A stretch of DNA of 36,711 nucleotides from Chlamydomonas sphaeroides (lineage: Eukaryota > Chlorophyta > Chlorophyceae > Chlamydomonadales > Chlamydomonadaceae). The DNA lies in assembly GCA_001662425.1 (NCBI GenBank), contig BDDC01000706.1, positions 8,725 to 45,435 of the forward strand. The letters are read 5' to 3'. Positions within the stretch are counted from its first letter, which is position 1. Every line of letters begins with the position of its first letter. The notes under the pieces were generated by a model. The model did not search any database and was not told the origin of the DNA. It saw only the letters and a list, made by a program, of their open reading frames with translations. Shown here piece after piece: positions 11,601-21,232 of this stretch. A program made the translations under genes and the position numbers.

Positions 11601-14600
11601 TCCTCCCACCCTCTGTCGTCGGCCCACCGGCTACACGTCTCCTGCCCTTGGCCTTGCCCCACCCGACCGGCAGACAATGATGAGGTGCGTATGTCAGGGA
11701 CGGAAGGGAGGGCTGCTGGTTCGTCGGGGACCGGAGGGAGGGCTGCTGGTTCGTCGGGGACAGAAGGGAGGGTGGGGCGGTCCCGCCTGCCGCGCCCTGG
11801 TGGCCCCGATACCTACAGTAATCGAGACCTGGTCCCCACCAGCACTCCCGATCCGGACGCATGCTCGGACATCCCTCAATGGACGGCCGACCCCTGGCCC
11901 TTCTCCCACCCGCCCGTCTCATTGCCGCAGTGCGCGCTGGGCACCTTCACCTGCCCCACCGGTACCACCTGCGACAACACGCCGGTGCGCTGCAACTCAT
12001 GCCGGCCGTGTCCCATCGTGTACCCCGCCGGCCATGTGTTGTTCATTCGCCCGCCATCGTCGACCTGTGGTTGCGCTCCCCGAATCACTGGCGCCCTCGA
12101 CTCCACCCCTCCCCCTTCCTCACTCGCCTTCACCTTCCTGTGCAGCTTATAACTTCCCTCCTGCCCCTCGCACCGTATTCCACGCCCAGGGCTCGTACCG
12201 CTGCCGCTGTCCCGCCGGCATGTACCTGGCCGGGGCCTTGTGCCGAGGTGCGGGCTGGATGGGTTGGGTAATGGTGGCTGTAAAGGATAAAGAGAAATGC
12301 TACTTCGTCCGCACCCTCCACAACACACCTGCCCCCAGACGTCAACGAGTGCTCCGGCCCCAGCCCTCCCTGCGGCGGCAACTCCACCTGCACCAACCTG
12401 GTCGTCAACCCCGCGACCAACGCGACCACGCCCTACCGATGTGACTGCCGGCAGGTGGGCACGAGGTTGAGGCGGCATGTGCGTCTCTGTCGTGTGCGTT
12501 GGGAGCGAGTGAGCTCTGACCCCATGCCTTGCGTGCCCCCACCCCTGCCGCTCGCGAGTCCCCAGGGCTTTCAGTTTGTTGCCGCCAGAAACGATTGCGT
12601 GGACGTCAACGAGGTACGAGGTGCCAGCTTTGCTGCTATCGCCCCCTTGTCGCTCGCAAAGCAAATTGAAAGAAAGGCCACGCCAACACCGCCTACACCG
12701 CCACTCAACACCGACGCGCCTCTGCCCTCCCCTGCCTCCCTACTGCCATCCCCATGCCACCTTCCCTCCCTCCCGTCCCTCCATGCACCAGTGCACCTCC
12801 ACGCTGTGCGGCCCCGCCACAACCACCAACTGCACCAACCTGCCCGGAACCTGGCGCTGCAACTGCCGCACGGCGGGGTGCGTGGGGGTGCGGGCTAGGC
12901 GGGGCGGGGAACCCACAGCAGCTCATCGAACGCCTCGAAGTGGGGGTCGACCAAAGTGTTGCGGCCCAAGCGACATAACCTGTAGGCCTCGGCAGACGCT
13001 CTTGTTTTGTGTCGACAACATACAGAAATATGATTGTGTTGGTCAAGAAACTCGATAAAGTAGTGATTCTTTTCAAACGAGTTACTACTTTATGGAAAGG
13101 CACTGGCATGGGGCTCTAGCACGACACGTAAAGCCCTTCAATTGTGTGTGGGAATTACAGTGATAGCGAATATAGAGCTGATGTGCCGATTCCACATATC
13201 AATGTTATCAATGAGATGTGAGCGGCGGCAGCGGTTGGGCTCCCCAAGGCTGGTTAGCCATGCTTGGCTGGTGCCTCTTGCTCCTAGTTTCTGTATGGGC
13301 TCGGCCGTTGCAATTGCTCATAGATTGCACATGGCTTTGCACATGGCTTTCCGGCAGCTCCTGTATTGTAGCTTTGTTGGTAAGTGGAGTTGCAATAAGT
13401 TCCAATAAACATCAATCGTCAGGCTGTGCCTGGCCTGGTATGCCGCAAAAAAATACATGTCGTCTGTACCTTCATTCCCACGCATCTTGCCCTCCATACC
13501 CCCCGCAGCCACGTCTACGACTACGCCACGCGCACCTGCGCCCTGCCGGGTAAGCGCTGCAGGCACCCAGGGTAGACCGCCCGGCAGGCGCGCACATGCT
13601 TATGAGTCATCACACTACTAGATAGCGGCATGCAGGTCATGCGGGTGACACTACTAGCGGCATGCGGGGCACACTGTTAGCGGCGGCGTACGGGGTGCAG
13701 GTAGCACCGATGGTCATGCACGGCACCCGCCTGACTCCCGCTGTCTCTCCCTCCCTCAATGAAATGCTGCCCCCTTGCAGGTCCGCCCAGCCCCCCGCCC
13801 TCGCCCTCGCCACCTCACCCCTCACCGCCCTCGCCCTCGCCACTCCACCCCTCGCCATTCCAACCCTCGCCACCCAGCCCATCGCCGCCCGAGCCGCCGA
13901 TGCCGCCATCCCCTCCACCCTCGCCGCCAGCCCCACCCCCTAGCTGCTCCGTGTCGTGGCCGGGCCCCGCCCCCTTGGTCGTCCATCCCCTCACCCGATT
14001 CGAGCACAACCTCACCATCCCGCCAAGGTGCGGTCCTCTTCAGCTACCATCAGTAGCATTACAAATATACGTTGATGCCCGATTCACTGATAACGTACAC
14101 AGCCAAGGATCGATAGCGCCAAGGTGTACTTGCTTGTCTCCCGCGTTTTCATCACATTGCGCGTATGACTCAAGCTGCGGCCCACCACCACTGCCTAACA
14201 CTGATGCATCTCCATACAATTAGTGTTAGGCAGTGCCCAACCGCACAGCCAGTCATTAGCCTGTGCGCCCACTGCCGCACCGGCTGCTCCTGTGGTAGCT
14301 AGGCTGCTCCTGACTGGCATGCTGCTGCCGTGGCTGCGTGTGCTGAACTTCGTTCCTCAATCTGCCGTGCCCCCAACCGCCCGATTTCTGCAGCTGCCTT
14401 GTCGGGTACATGACGGAGGTGGGCAGCGTATTTGGAACACGAGGCCTAGGTTTCCGTGACGCAGCTCAACCTGCAGCTTGGATGGGCTGGGGTCGGCTCT
14501 ATTATTTTATTGTGTCGATACGGTTGATCGAGTCTGTTGCGTTGAAGCATTGATGCGTTAACGAATGTGTTTATAAATGTAGCAAATTTCTATTACGTGC

Positions 14601-17600
14601 GAGGGCTACGAGGGCTTGCCAGTTTTGGTCGCATGTCCGCTAACCATGCATGGCATGCCGCACGCTGTCCCCGCCGGCAGGTAAAACTGACGGTCGGCAT
14701 GTATGTCAGGTCAGTCATGTAGCCCAACACGCACCTCTTCACGGCCTGCTTGTCCGCTGCAACTTTGCTACCTACACAATGGCTGGACAAAATTAGCTCA
14801 CGTGCATGTGCGTGAGACCGCCATAAGACTCACGACTAGCATACCGTCCTGAACATCCCCCCGTGCAGTAATTTCACAAAGGCGGTGTATCCGGGTAGCT
14901 GGTACTTGTATGCGCCACCCGAGACGGTTGGAGGCGAGGTTGCCGTAAGTTGTTGTACTGCTGCAGTTGCGTTATGTCCGAGTTCAAATGTCAACAGCAG
15001 CAATCGGATCCTTCTGACATTATTTTTGATGCAACAGGTTGCACAGGGGTCCTACGTAGAGAGCGCAATCAATGGCACCCACACAATATCCTTGAGGGGG
15101 AGCGACCCCACAGCCGTAATGACCAGCATTACCAGACTAAATGGCTCCAAAGTCGACTACAACACATATACCTACAACATTGCCTGGATTGGGAAGACCC
15201 CGGTGCGAAAGTGGGCTTGTGTGACATCGAATTCATTCACCACAACCTGCTGATTTAATTCGATCCTAGATCTTTGTTCAGTAATGTTCGACTCCAAGGA
15301 GTTTCTCGACCCAATGCGTAGTTTGCTGTATCAAGTACAAACACGCCGCACCGCGCCCTGTGTGGTGCAGGTTGGCAGGTGGCGCTTGTGGGTAAATTTG
15401 CTACCAGACGGTATCACCGCCACTGTGTACGGGTGGGTGTGGGGGTCAATTGGAATTACCCAAACCCATCATCGCTTTGGGGGGGGGGGGGCAGCATTGA
15501 TGCGCACATATTGGGGCACCGCATGGAGCAAGGCTCGTTGGTTTACGCCATTTGCCAACAGCACCATTGCATGACACTAGAATGGCAGTGCTATGCCCAT
15601 ATGCTTCAACATGCTGTTGTCTGCCGCGCCCTGACCCCTATCCGCTACATGCACCCAACAGCTTGACACTCACGGTCGTTGGCGATCTTGGCAAGCCCCC
15701 ATCCCCTCCTTCGCCATGTAAGTGCCCCCACAACTCATCCTAGCCGGGCACTGGGCCCCCGCTGCACGGACCCCCCCTCGCCACGTGCAGGGCCCTCTTG
15801 CACCATGCCACCAAACCGTAGCGCGCAGCTTAGAAGCATGCAGTTTCTTCCACCCCAACGCAGCAAAGCAGAACACCATTGCCATCCTGCGTAGCTAGCC
15901 ATGGTAACGAAGCCATCGTGAAGCTTGAACTCGCTTGCCAGCAACCCAAGCAGCAGCAGGCATATGAAGGAACACGCACTCGGTGAATCAGCGCAGAAAA
16001 GCATGGACCAGCACACTCGGTTCGATCCCATGGCGTTGCAGGAGCAATCCTCACGGCCAGCGCCCCTCCTCCATCCCAAATCCATCATCCCCTATACGTA
16101 CCTGACCTTGCTTGCTGCTCCCAATAATTCGTTCCACCCGCAGACTGGCCCAGCCCCCCGCCCTCACCACTGCCGCCGAGCCCACCACCCCGGCCGCCGC
16201 CGCTCCCCAGCTGCTCCGTCTCGTGGCCCGGCCCCAACCCTGTCGTCCTCAGCGCTTTCTCCAACACCCGCTTCGACTACAATTTCACCATCCCGCCAAG
16301 GTGCGCGCAGTCGTGGGCAGCCAACGATAACATTTCATCGATAGATATTAGGTTGTATGTATGGTATCAAGCTGTCAACACCAACACTCGCATTGACTGC
16401 GACTTGACCATCCCGCCAATGTGCACATGGCTAGACGCCGAACACCGCTAGCTGAGTGTGGTGACCCAACCCAATGAGCCACCCACAGCCCCCACGTCGG
16501 TGTGCTCCCTGTGCCGTTGGCTGGAGCACCATCCAGCAGGGGAGGGAGGGCCGGCACCAGAAGCAGACACCATGCTGCTGCAACTGCCCATCTGCTGTTT
16601 CCTTCAACTCCCGCCCTTCCGCCCTCCCTCCTCTCCACAGCTGTCTTGTGGGAACCGCACAGGTGGTGAGCGCGCGTGCCGCTGTGCTGGCTGCATGCCG
16701 CGCCTTGTGCTGGCATGGTGGTTGTTTGTAAGGTTGCTTTAAGGCTTTCGTGGTTGGCCGTGTGTTGGTGACGGGGTCGCGGGTGGGGTGGAGGTGCCAT
16801 CCATGCGTGTTCGCTGTATCTGTATGTTCACGCGCTTAGGGTGCACCACAGGTCGCTGGGTTGCTTGCGTGTGTGGGGAACGAAGGTTGCACACATGCCA
16901 ATGCAGATGTATGACAGGCGGCTGATGCTCAACGCCATGCCATGCATGTCCCTGGCAGGTCACAATCACCGTCGACATGTACCACAGGTGCGCCGCTCGC
17001 ATGATAACACGTGTCAGCATTCATGCGCGACCTCACGCACATTACAACGAACATCGCAAGCTTGTAGGCACGCGCAGTAGTCATAAGCTGCTGCTGTCAA
17101 GTTCACATCCTCATGCGTATGCCTAATATTTGCAGCAAGTTCACCGGAAGCAACCAGTTCTTTGGTTTGAAGGCACCAACAGCGTCATCCGGCACAATTG
17201 TAAGTGGCCGGGCCATGCTAGTGCTTCGCATTCATGATATGTTGTTACGCATCCCCATATCTTGACAACACCCCATCTGCCTGTTCAAAGGATCGGCTGA
17301 CCTTGCGCCATCCCCCCGCTGCCCCGCCCCGCCCACACAATTAAAAAAATAAAACCCCCAGGCGATATTAGGCAGCAGCTCGTACGGCACAATCAACGGC
17401 ACGCAGACCGTTGTAGATTCAGCGGTTGACAGCTCAACAAGGTTATTTGTGACGCAGCTGAATGGCACTGTCATCACGACCACCTGGAGGGGTGTTCAGA
17501 CGTCTTGGCTAGGCCAGAGCCCGGTGCGTAAGAGCACATGTGCGCCCTTTGCTTGAGGCTTGTGAGGCTGCTTGTGCCCTTGTATGTCGGCATACCTAGC

Positions 17601-20543
17601 TACTTTAGGGATTGGCCATCCAGCCGTCCGTACAGCGCAAGCCGATCCTTTGTGTTGCAGGTCGGCGACTGGCGCTTGTTCACATCATATGTGTTTGAAA
17701 ACCTGACGGCCACAATCTACAGGTGGGAGGCGTCGCATCAGTAGAGATCACCAAGTACATCAAGTCAGCCGAGCTAGCCGTATTGTCAGCCGATAGCCGC
17801 AAATAAACACACCAAGGCACGCCAGGGCGTGGATCAGCATCATATCGATGGATTCGCACGTAGCCAGCCATCCACCGCATACACCGCATGGCCGGAACCG
17901 CCTGCTGACTGACCACGTATGCAAGCGTATGCAAGCGGCACAACTGCAAGCCACAACCAACACATACAACAGCCGCGGCACGCGCGCACGGCATGGTAGA
18001 AGCCACAACCTTATGCAGCCCCGCCCATCGATCATGCTTGCCCACGCGCGGCCCAGTGTGGTCACATGTATACTCCCCACGCAGTCACACTACTGCGCAC
18101 CCACCCACGGTGCACCTCCGTCCGCTTGCTCCCGCCCGCAGCGCCACCCTCACCGTGGCGGGGCCCCTGGCTAGGTCGCCACCCCCTTCTCCGCCGGGTG
18201 CGGGATCGATTGAGCAGCTGTAGCAGCACGCACAGGGAGCACGCAAGGCCACACCGCCCCCATGTGCTCACCAGGCTCGCCGGCCCCGTCGGTGCCTGCC
18301 TCCCTGTGTACATGACATTTGCATGAATGTGTACGCACGCGTGCTGATAGTTAGATTGTAAAGTGGGGTACTCTTATCCCCGGCGAGTCCCTCACTTGCG
18401 TGCTCATCCCAGCAGCCTCCCAGCCCTGCATTGAGCGCGTTCCAAGCAAGCAGCCCTGCTGCCTGATGACCCAAGTGCGTGCGCCCGCACATGCAACCAA
18501 ACCTGCCCGCAGGCCCTAGCCCACCCTCGCCTCCCAGCCCCAGCCCACCGCAACCGTCGCCCAACCCGCCCAACCCCAGCCCGCCAGAGCCGTCACCGCC
18601 CTTACCAGCACCCTCACCCCGTGAGTCCAGAAGCACCTTGTGCCTTGTCGCTAGGGGCCCGCCGTCCTTGGATTGAATGATGTGGGCTCTGCACGCGTCG
18701 TCATCGTTCCTACGTCTTTTCAGTTACTGAGGGCTCGACGCTGCTACCCGATGTGCAAGCGTACAGGCTCAAACCCCTTGCCATCCCAACCGCAGGCCCC
18801 TTGCAGCCGTCACCGCCGTCACCACCGCCCAGCCCCTCACCACCAAGCCCGTCGCCGCCGCCGAGCCCCTCACCGCCCAAGCCCCCACCGCCTCCCAGCC
18901 CCTTACCGCCCAGTCCCTCACCGCCCAGCCCCTCACCGCCCCCCAGCCCTTCACCGCCTCCAAGCCCCTCACCACCTGTCCCACCACCGTCACCCCGGCC
19001 ACCATCCCCCAGCCCCCCCACTCCTCCACCGCCGCCCAGTCCTTTGCCTCCCAGCCCACCGCCGTCCCCGTCCCCCCCAGCTCCCTCGCCTCCACCCCCA
19101 CCATCTCCGTCTCCCCCTCGCCCGCCACCTCCACCCTCACCCTCACCTCCGTCACCAGCGCCTCGGCCGCCGCCCTCGCCGACCCCGCCAAGCCCGCTTC
19201 CACCGCCCCGCCCCTCACCACTGCCACCACCCCGGCCGCCGCGCCCTCCTGCTCCTCTGCAAGTGATATGTGACCGGGTCACGAACACCTACACTACGGC
19301 CCTCGACATATCGGGCGCCAATGTTATCGCTTCCGTGGATGTCCCCACCACGTGAGTGCGCCGAGTTTGCGGATGGCAGCGGGTTATCAAATGCAATTGC
19401 ATCAAAGCGGGCATGGCCATGCGTGAGATTGCGTTTGTGGAGAATGTGTGAGAGAGTTCGATGTGACGAGGGTAACGTGGCATCGGGCTCTTGCTTAGTC
19501 AGACTTGCCTAACATTTGCGCATAGTGCCGCACTATGCGCAAATGCTATGCAGCATTGGAGCGATGCATGCTGTCATGATTGCCTGCAATACCTCCCTCA
19601 CCCTGCGTGCAGGTGCGAGGCGCTCGCCTCCGTACGTGTAGTTATCTGGTTCACAATGAGTGTGAGCAACATGAGCAGCACGTATGTATTCATTGCACGT
19701 ACGTATTTATACATAAATAATTATCATATCATCTGTGTTATATTGATTTCACGCGCAAACCTCTATACTATTGTGCCGCCGCACTATGGCGGCTATGTAT
19801 CGTACATGCACAAATCAAGTACCAAAGTTCATTACTCACGCGTTATTACAAATGGATCCACACTCCGCAGCACTCCAACGCCACCGACCTCATCATCACG
19901 GCCGTTGCGCCCAACGGTGGTGAGCTGCGGGTTGCAAACCGGGTCACCACTGCAACGGCTTTGAGCGGAGAGCACGCAATCGTCCTCTACTCCTTCGGTT
20001 GGGANNNNNNNNNNAACGGCACCATGGCCGGTTTTGGGCCGTACGGCAGCAGCGCCAGCCTCCCGCTTGTCAACTCGCTTCCCACGGGTGCGTACCGTAT
20101 ATTGTACACATCAATAAGTGTTATAGTGCATATGTTCTTAATTATATGTACATGTGACTGAATGTCATCAAAAATTGACACCTGGTAATATGACCAAACC
20201 AACGTGACCCGCCTGCTCACCAACCTGCTGCCCACGGGCCCCATGCCCCAGGCCTGTGGCGGCTCAACATCACGGACGCCGTGCCTTCCGCCAACAGCGG
20301 CTCCCTAACCAGCATGACCGTGCTGATCGAGGGGCCCTCCGTCAGTAAGTGCCCGATGCAACCATGCATGCTACACCCGGTGCTACGTATGCATCTCGCT
20401 ACCCTCTCCTATGCTTGCCCAGTTCGACCCTCGCAGTACTTCTGGCCCTGCTCGTGTGGCTGCTTTCCTGCGCCCCACCGACCCACCGCCCCACCGCCCC
20501 CGCATGCCCTGCCTCGCCCCACCGCAGCCGGCATGCCGCCTAG
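5549..20543 (+). CDS. Gene A: secreted 10-EGF / (SP)n / P-domain-like matrix protein
   Basis: My model has 48 exons, 3852 nt, 1283 residues. Residues 1-23 form a signal peptide, about 31-262 EGF domains 1-5, 263-276 a PPLPPAP linker, 276-502 EGF domains 6-10, 503-722 and 723-907 two Pro-rich stalks each with a P-domain-like module, then a long (SP)n stalk to about 1110, a P/Homo B-type domain to about 1248, and a short tail. Exon coordinates are given with the modules below. Introns are 78-631 nt, all GT-AG, and every junction keeps frame. Cysteine pairing and DINEC/DVNEC motifs indicate secreted calcium-binding EGF domains; many N-x-S/T sites suggest glycosylation. The family is not one I recognise. 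A role in extracellular matrix or cell adhesion is inferred. Gene B downstream is a paralogue with nearly identical exon structure. Confidence 0.85.
5718..9481 (+). other. Gene A EGF block 1 (EGF-like domains 1-5)
   Basis: Thirteen exons: 5718-5773, 5973-5982, 6153-6212, 6493-6502, 6796-6845, 7256-7348, 7806-7816, 7993-8052, 8321-8381, 8609-8724, 8861-8908, 9260-9339, 9441-9481. Each domain has six cysteines in EGF order, with typical endings such as GFKCVCPAGQTF and GSFRCRC. Domains 2-5 begin with DINEC, DVNEC, DINEC and VNEC, the calcium-binding EGF signature; domains 3 and 5 also have the Cys-x-Asn...Phe/Tyr pattern. Three of the exons are microexons of 10, 10 and 11 nt (5973, 6493, 7806). 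The junction TGC-ACC-A/AC in domain 2 uses donor gtgggt at 6846. The block enters and leaves in phase 1. Confidence 0.85.
8100..8177 (+). mobile_element. Short retroposed insertion with 12-bp target-site duplication, in an intron
   Basis: The 12-bp repeat TTGATACATCCG flanks a 54-bp segment (8112-8165) ending ATTTCTATTTCTGTTTC. The insertion lies in the intron between EGF exons 7993-8052 and 8321-8381 of gene A; the corresponding intron of gene B lacks it by eye. The tail matches that of the copy at 1978-2060, while the body is different, so it may be a 5'-truncated relative or a second family with the same tail. Confidence 0.65.
9642..9683 (+). other. Gene A linker exon between EGF blocks
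   Basis: A symmetric phase 1-1 exon of 42 nt encoding ADAPPLPPAPIAF. It resembles the QLPPTLF stretch at the mature N-terminus that precedes block 1, which suggests the duplicated unit included that short Pro-rich leader. Gene B has the same exon (28335-28376, ANAPPLPPAPVAF). Confidence 0.8.
11141..11186. repeat. 46-bp near-perfect palindrome in a gene A intron
   Basis: Two 23-bp arms (11141-11163 and 11164-11186) are reverse complements at 22 of 23 positions with no loop. It sits in the intron before exon 11380-11457. Confidence 0.9.
11701..11772. repeat. 30-bp tandem repeat in a gene A intron
   Basis: Two 30-bp units (11701-11730, 11731-11760; core GGGCTGCTGGTTCGTCGGGG) differ at two positions and are followed by a partial third. 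They lie in the intron just after microexon 11674-11684. No function is visible. Confidence 0.85.
13055..13093. repeat. Inverted repeat with 10-bp arms in a gene A intron
   Basis: ATAAAGTAGT at 13055-13064 is the reverse complement of ACTACTTTAT at 13084-13093, with a 19-nt AT-rich loop. It lies in the 631-nt intron between EGF exons 12792-12877 and 13509-13549, the longest intron of gene A. Confidence 0.75.
14189..14235. repeat. Perfect 14-bp inverted repeat in a gene A intron
   Basis: CACTGCCTAACACT at 14189-14202 pairs perfectly with AGTGTTAGGCAGTG at 14222-14235 across a 19-nt loop. It lies inside the intron between exons 14027 and 14394. Confidence 0.9.
15479..15491. repeat. Run of 13 G in a gene A intron
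   Basis: A G homopolymer in the intron after exon 15371-15432. Its length may be uncertain in the assembly. No coding consequence. Confidence 0.9.
16144..18197 (+). other. Gene A stalk 2 + P-domain-like module A2
   Basis: Exons 16144-16300, 16641-16665, 16959-16987, 17136-17199, 17362-17523, 17661-17722, 18142-18197. The order is the same as A1: short PPSP stalk, CSVSWPGPNPV...FTIPP, SCLVGTAQV, VTITVDMYHS, FFGLKAP, INGTQTVV..., GDWRLFTSYV...ATIY, ATLTVAGP, PPPSPPG. Five of seven exon lengths equal or nearly equal those of A1 (25, 29, 162 versus 165, 62, 56). Phase 1 at both ends makes it a movable unit. Function unknown; a beta-sandwich domain for binding or spacing in the matrix is inferred. 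Confidence 0.75.
16371..16426 (+). pseudogene. Degraded or alternative copy of the end of exon 16144-16300
   Basis: Positions 16381-16420 match 16261-16300 at about 32 of 40 bases without gaps, exactly 120 bp downstream, and the similarity runs on into the donor (gtgcac versus gtgcgc). The copy keeps an open frame (NTRIDCDLTIPP versus NTRFDYNFTIPP). It lacks the stalk part. It could be a dead tandem duplicate within the intron or a small alternative exon with a new acceptor. Confidence 0.6.
18513..19351 (+). other. Gene A long (SP)n / PPSP hydroxyproline-rich stalk
   Basis: Exon 18513-18620 (35 Pro-rich residues) joins exon 18796-19351 in phase 1. The second encodes about 160 residues almost wholly of PSP, SPPPSPSPP and PPRP motifs, then CDRVTNTYTTALDISG, the start of P-domain A3. 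Such runs are hydroxylated and glycosylated in volvocine cell-wall proteins and form stiff rods. Both the phase-1 acceptor at 18796 and the donor gtgagt at 19352 fit. Confidence 0.85.
19513..19545. repeat. Perfect 15-bp hairpin with CCG loop in a gene A intron
   Basis: CATTTGCGCATAGTG (19513-19527), loop CCG, and its exact reverse complement (19531-19545). It lies in the intron between exons ending 19351 and starting 19613. Confidence 0.95.
19613..20344 (+). other. Gene A P/Homo B-type domain A3 (C-terminal)
   Basis: Exons 19613-19661, 19871-20087 and 20252-20344. They encode TCEALASVRVVIWFTMS, HSNATDLIITAVAPNGGEL with VANR, and after a gap LWRLNITD...SGSLTSMTVLIEG. This matches the P-domain pattern of proprotein convertases: a V-x-V strand, H-x(n)-DL-x-IT-x-x-x-APNG, and a closing G-x-W-x-L-x-(I/V)-x-D with G-x-L-x-S. 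The donor at 19662 (gtgagc) is preferred over 19682 because only it gives phase 0 for the next exon. Ten Ns interrupt the domain. Here the domain is attached to EGF and stalk segments rather than to a protease. Confidence 0.75.
20005..20014. other. Assembly gap of 10 N inside exon 19871-20087
   Basis: The reading frame is the same on both sides of the gap, so a true length of 10 (or 10 plus a multiple of 3) keeps the protein intact. The real size is unknown. Confidence 0.95.
20437..20543 (+). other. Gene A terminal exon (tentative), short hydrophobic tail
   Basis: With donor gtaagt at 20345 and acceptor ccctcgcag before 20437 the protein ends ILLALLVWLLSCAPPT plus about 20 polar residues, stop at 20541-20543. 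The alternative acceptor at 20421-20422 (ag before 20423), or no splicing at all, instead gives a Pro-rich tail ending at 20574. The hydrophobic version could be a membrane or GPI-type signal but is short; the choice is unsettled. Confidence 0.45.
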
Positions 20544-21157
20544 GCCCTTCAGCCCGCCGCCCAGGCTGCGGTAGAGCGGCACCACAACATGCGCACGCGC
20601 CACGCACCGCCGCTGCCACCACCAAAACGGCTTCAGACAGAGCCAGCGGACGTGCGCGGCGCTTCACCCCTGCTCCACACCCACCCAGGGGCTCAGAGTA
20701 CAGCAGATTTCCTGCCGGTCCTCGCTGCTCCCGCTGTCGTCGCTTAAGAGCTAGAATCTCGCGCTGCTTTCATTGGTTTGTTTTGTGATCGGTTTGCATC
20801 TCTTTGGGCGCTTCAGATGGTTGGGTCAGAATGGGGCCACCCGTGCCGCGCCGTGGAGCCCGTGGACTATGCACGTGTGGCTTTGTGGCGTGTGGCTGCG
20901 TGTGTGCGGAGGCTCTGTCGCCCTGACATTACACCTGGTGTGCTAGCTAGCTAGAAGCTCACGGAACGGTGTGCACGCTGCACTGCGTGCTGAGGCACTC
21001 GCTGTTGGCTCGGGATCTGGGCCCCTGCCCAAACGAACACGCTGCACAAAAGTCAATCAAGCTGCGGAGCGTGCTGGGCCGGCGGCAGCTGGGCCTCTGT
21101 GCGTGTTCTGCGCGGGCCAGCGCCTATTGCGTCTCAAGCAGGGCTGAGTCATGTGCT

Positions 21158-21232
21158 GGTGTGTGGGTGTGGGTGTGGGTGTGGGTGTGGGTGTGGGTGT
21201 GGGTGGGTGGGTGTGTGTGGGTGTGGGTGTGT
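21158..21232. repeat. GTGTGG hexanucleotide array
   Basis: About 75 bp of GTGTGG/GTGGGT units, presumably in or near the 3'UTR of gene A. Confidence 0.9.

Larger units (their letters stand above)
9826..13549 (+). other. Gene A EGF block 2 (EGF-like domains 6-10)
   Basis: Thirteen exons matching block 1 one for one: 9826-9884, 10143-10152, 10502-10561, 10765-10774, 10934-10980, 11380-11457, 11674-11684, 11931-11984, 12190-12247, 12339-12454, 12566-12613, 12792-12877, 13509-13549. Domain 6 parallels domain 1 (CEE-TFLG-HRCVCPLGKTF), 7 parallels 2 (CAAPYPGPCG), 8 parallels 3 (GSYRCRCPAG), 9 parallels 4 (PPCGGNSTC) and 10 parallels 5. Microexons lie at 10143, 10765 and 11674. Block-2 exon lengths differ from block 1 only by whole codons. 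It ends CALPG and runs in phase 1 into the first Pro-rich stalk. Confidence 0.85.
13781..15717 (+). other. Gene A stalk 1 + P-domain-like module A1
   Basis: Exons 13781-14027, 14394-14418, 14681-14709, 14869-14944, 15038-15202, 15371-15432, 15662-15717. The first encodes a PPSP-rich stalk and then CSVSWPG...LTIPP. The next add SCLVGYMTE, VKLTVGMYV, YLYAP, INGTHTISL and GRWRLWVNL...TVYGLTLTV. Alternating beta-strand pattern, the G-x-W-x-L motif near the end and co-linearity with module A3 indicate a diverged P/Homo B-type beta-sandwich. The 25-nt and 29-nt exons recur at the same place in modules A2 and B1. Family assignment is inference for this copy; the exon chain itself is well supported. 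Confidence 0.75.

Noticed and set aside
18676..18720. Resemblance of this stretch to the body of the 8112-8165 insertion (CTGCACGnGTCGT)
   Set aside because: Similarity covers only about 30 bp, with no convincing tail or flanking repeats.
18722..18795. Possible exon starting after ttttcag at 18721
   Set aside because: The following acceptor before 18796 gives the correct phase from exon 18513-18620 and a clean Pro-rich continuation.
13781..20344. Annotation as ordinary pherophorins
   Set aside because: The (SP)n rods fit, but the cysteine pattern and motifs expected of pherophorin domains are missing, and the globular modules look like P/Homo B domains instead.
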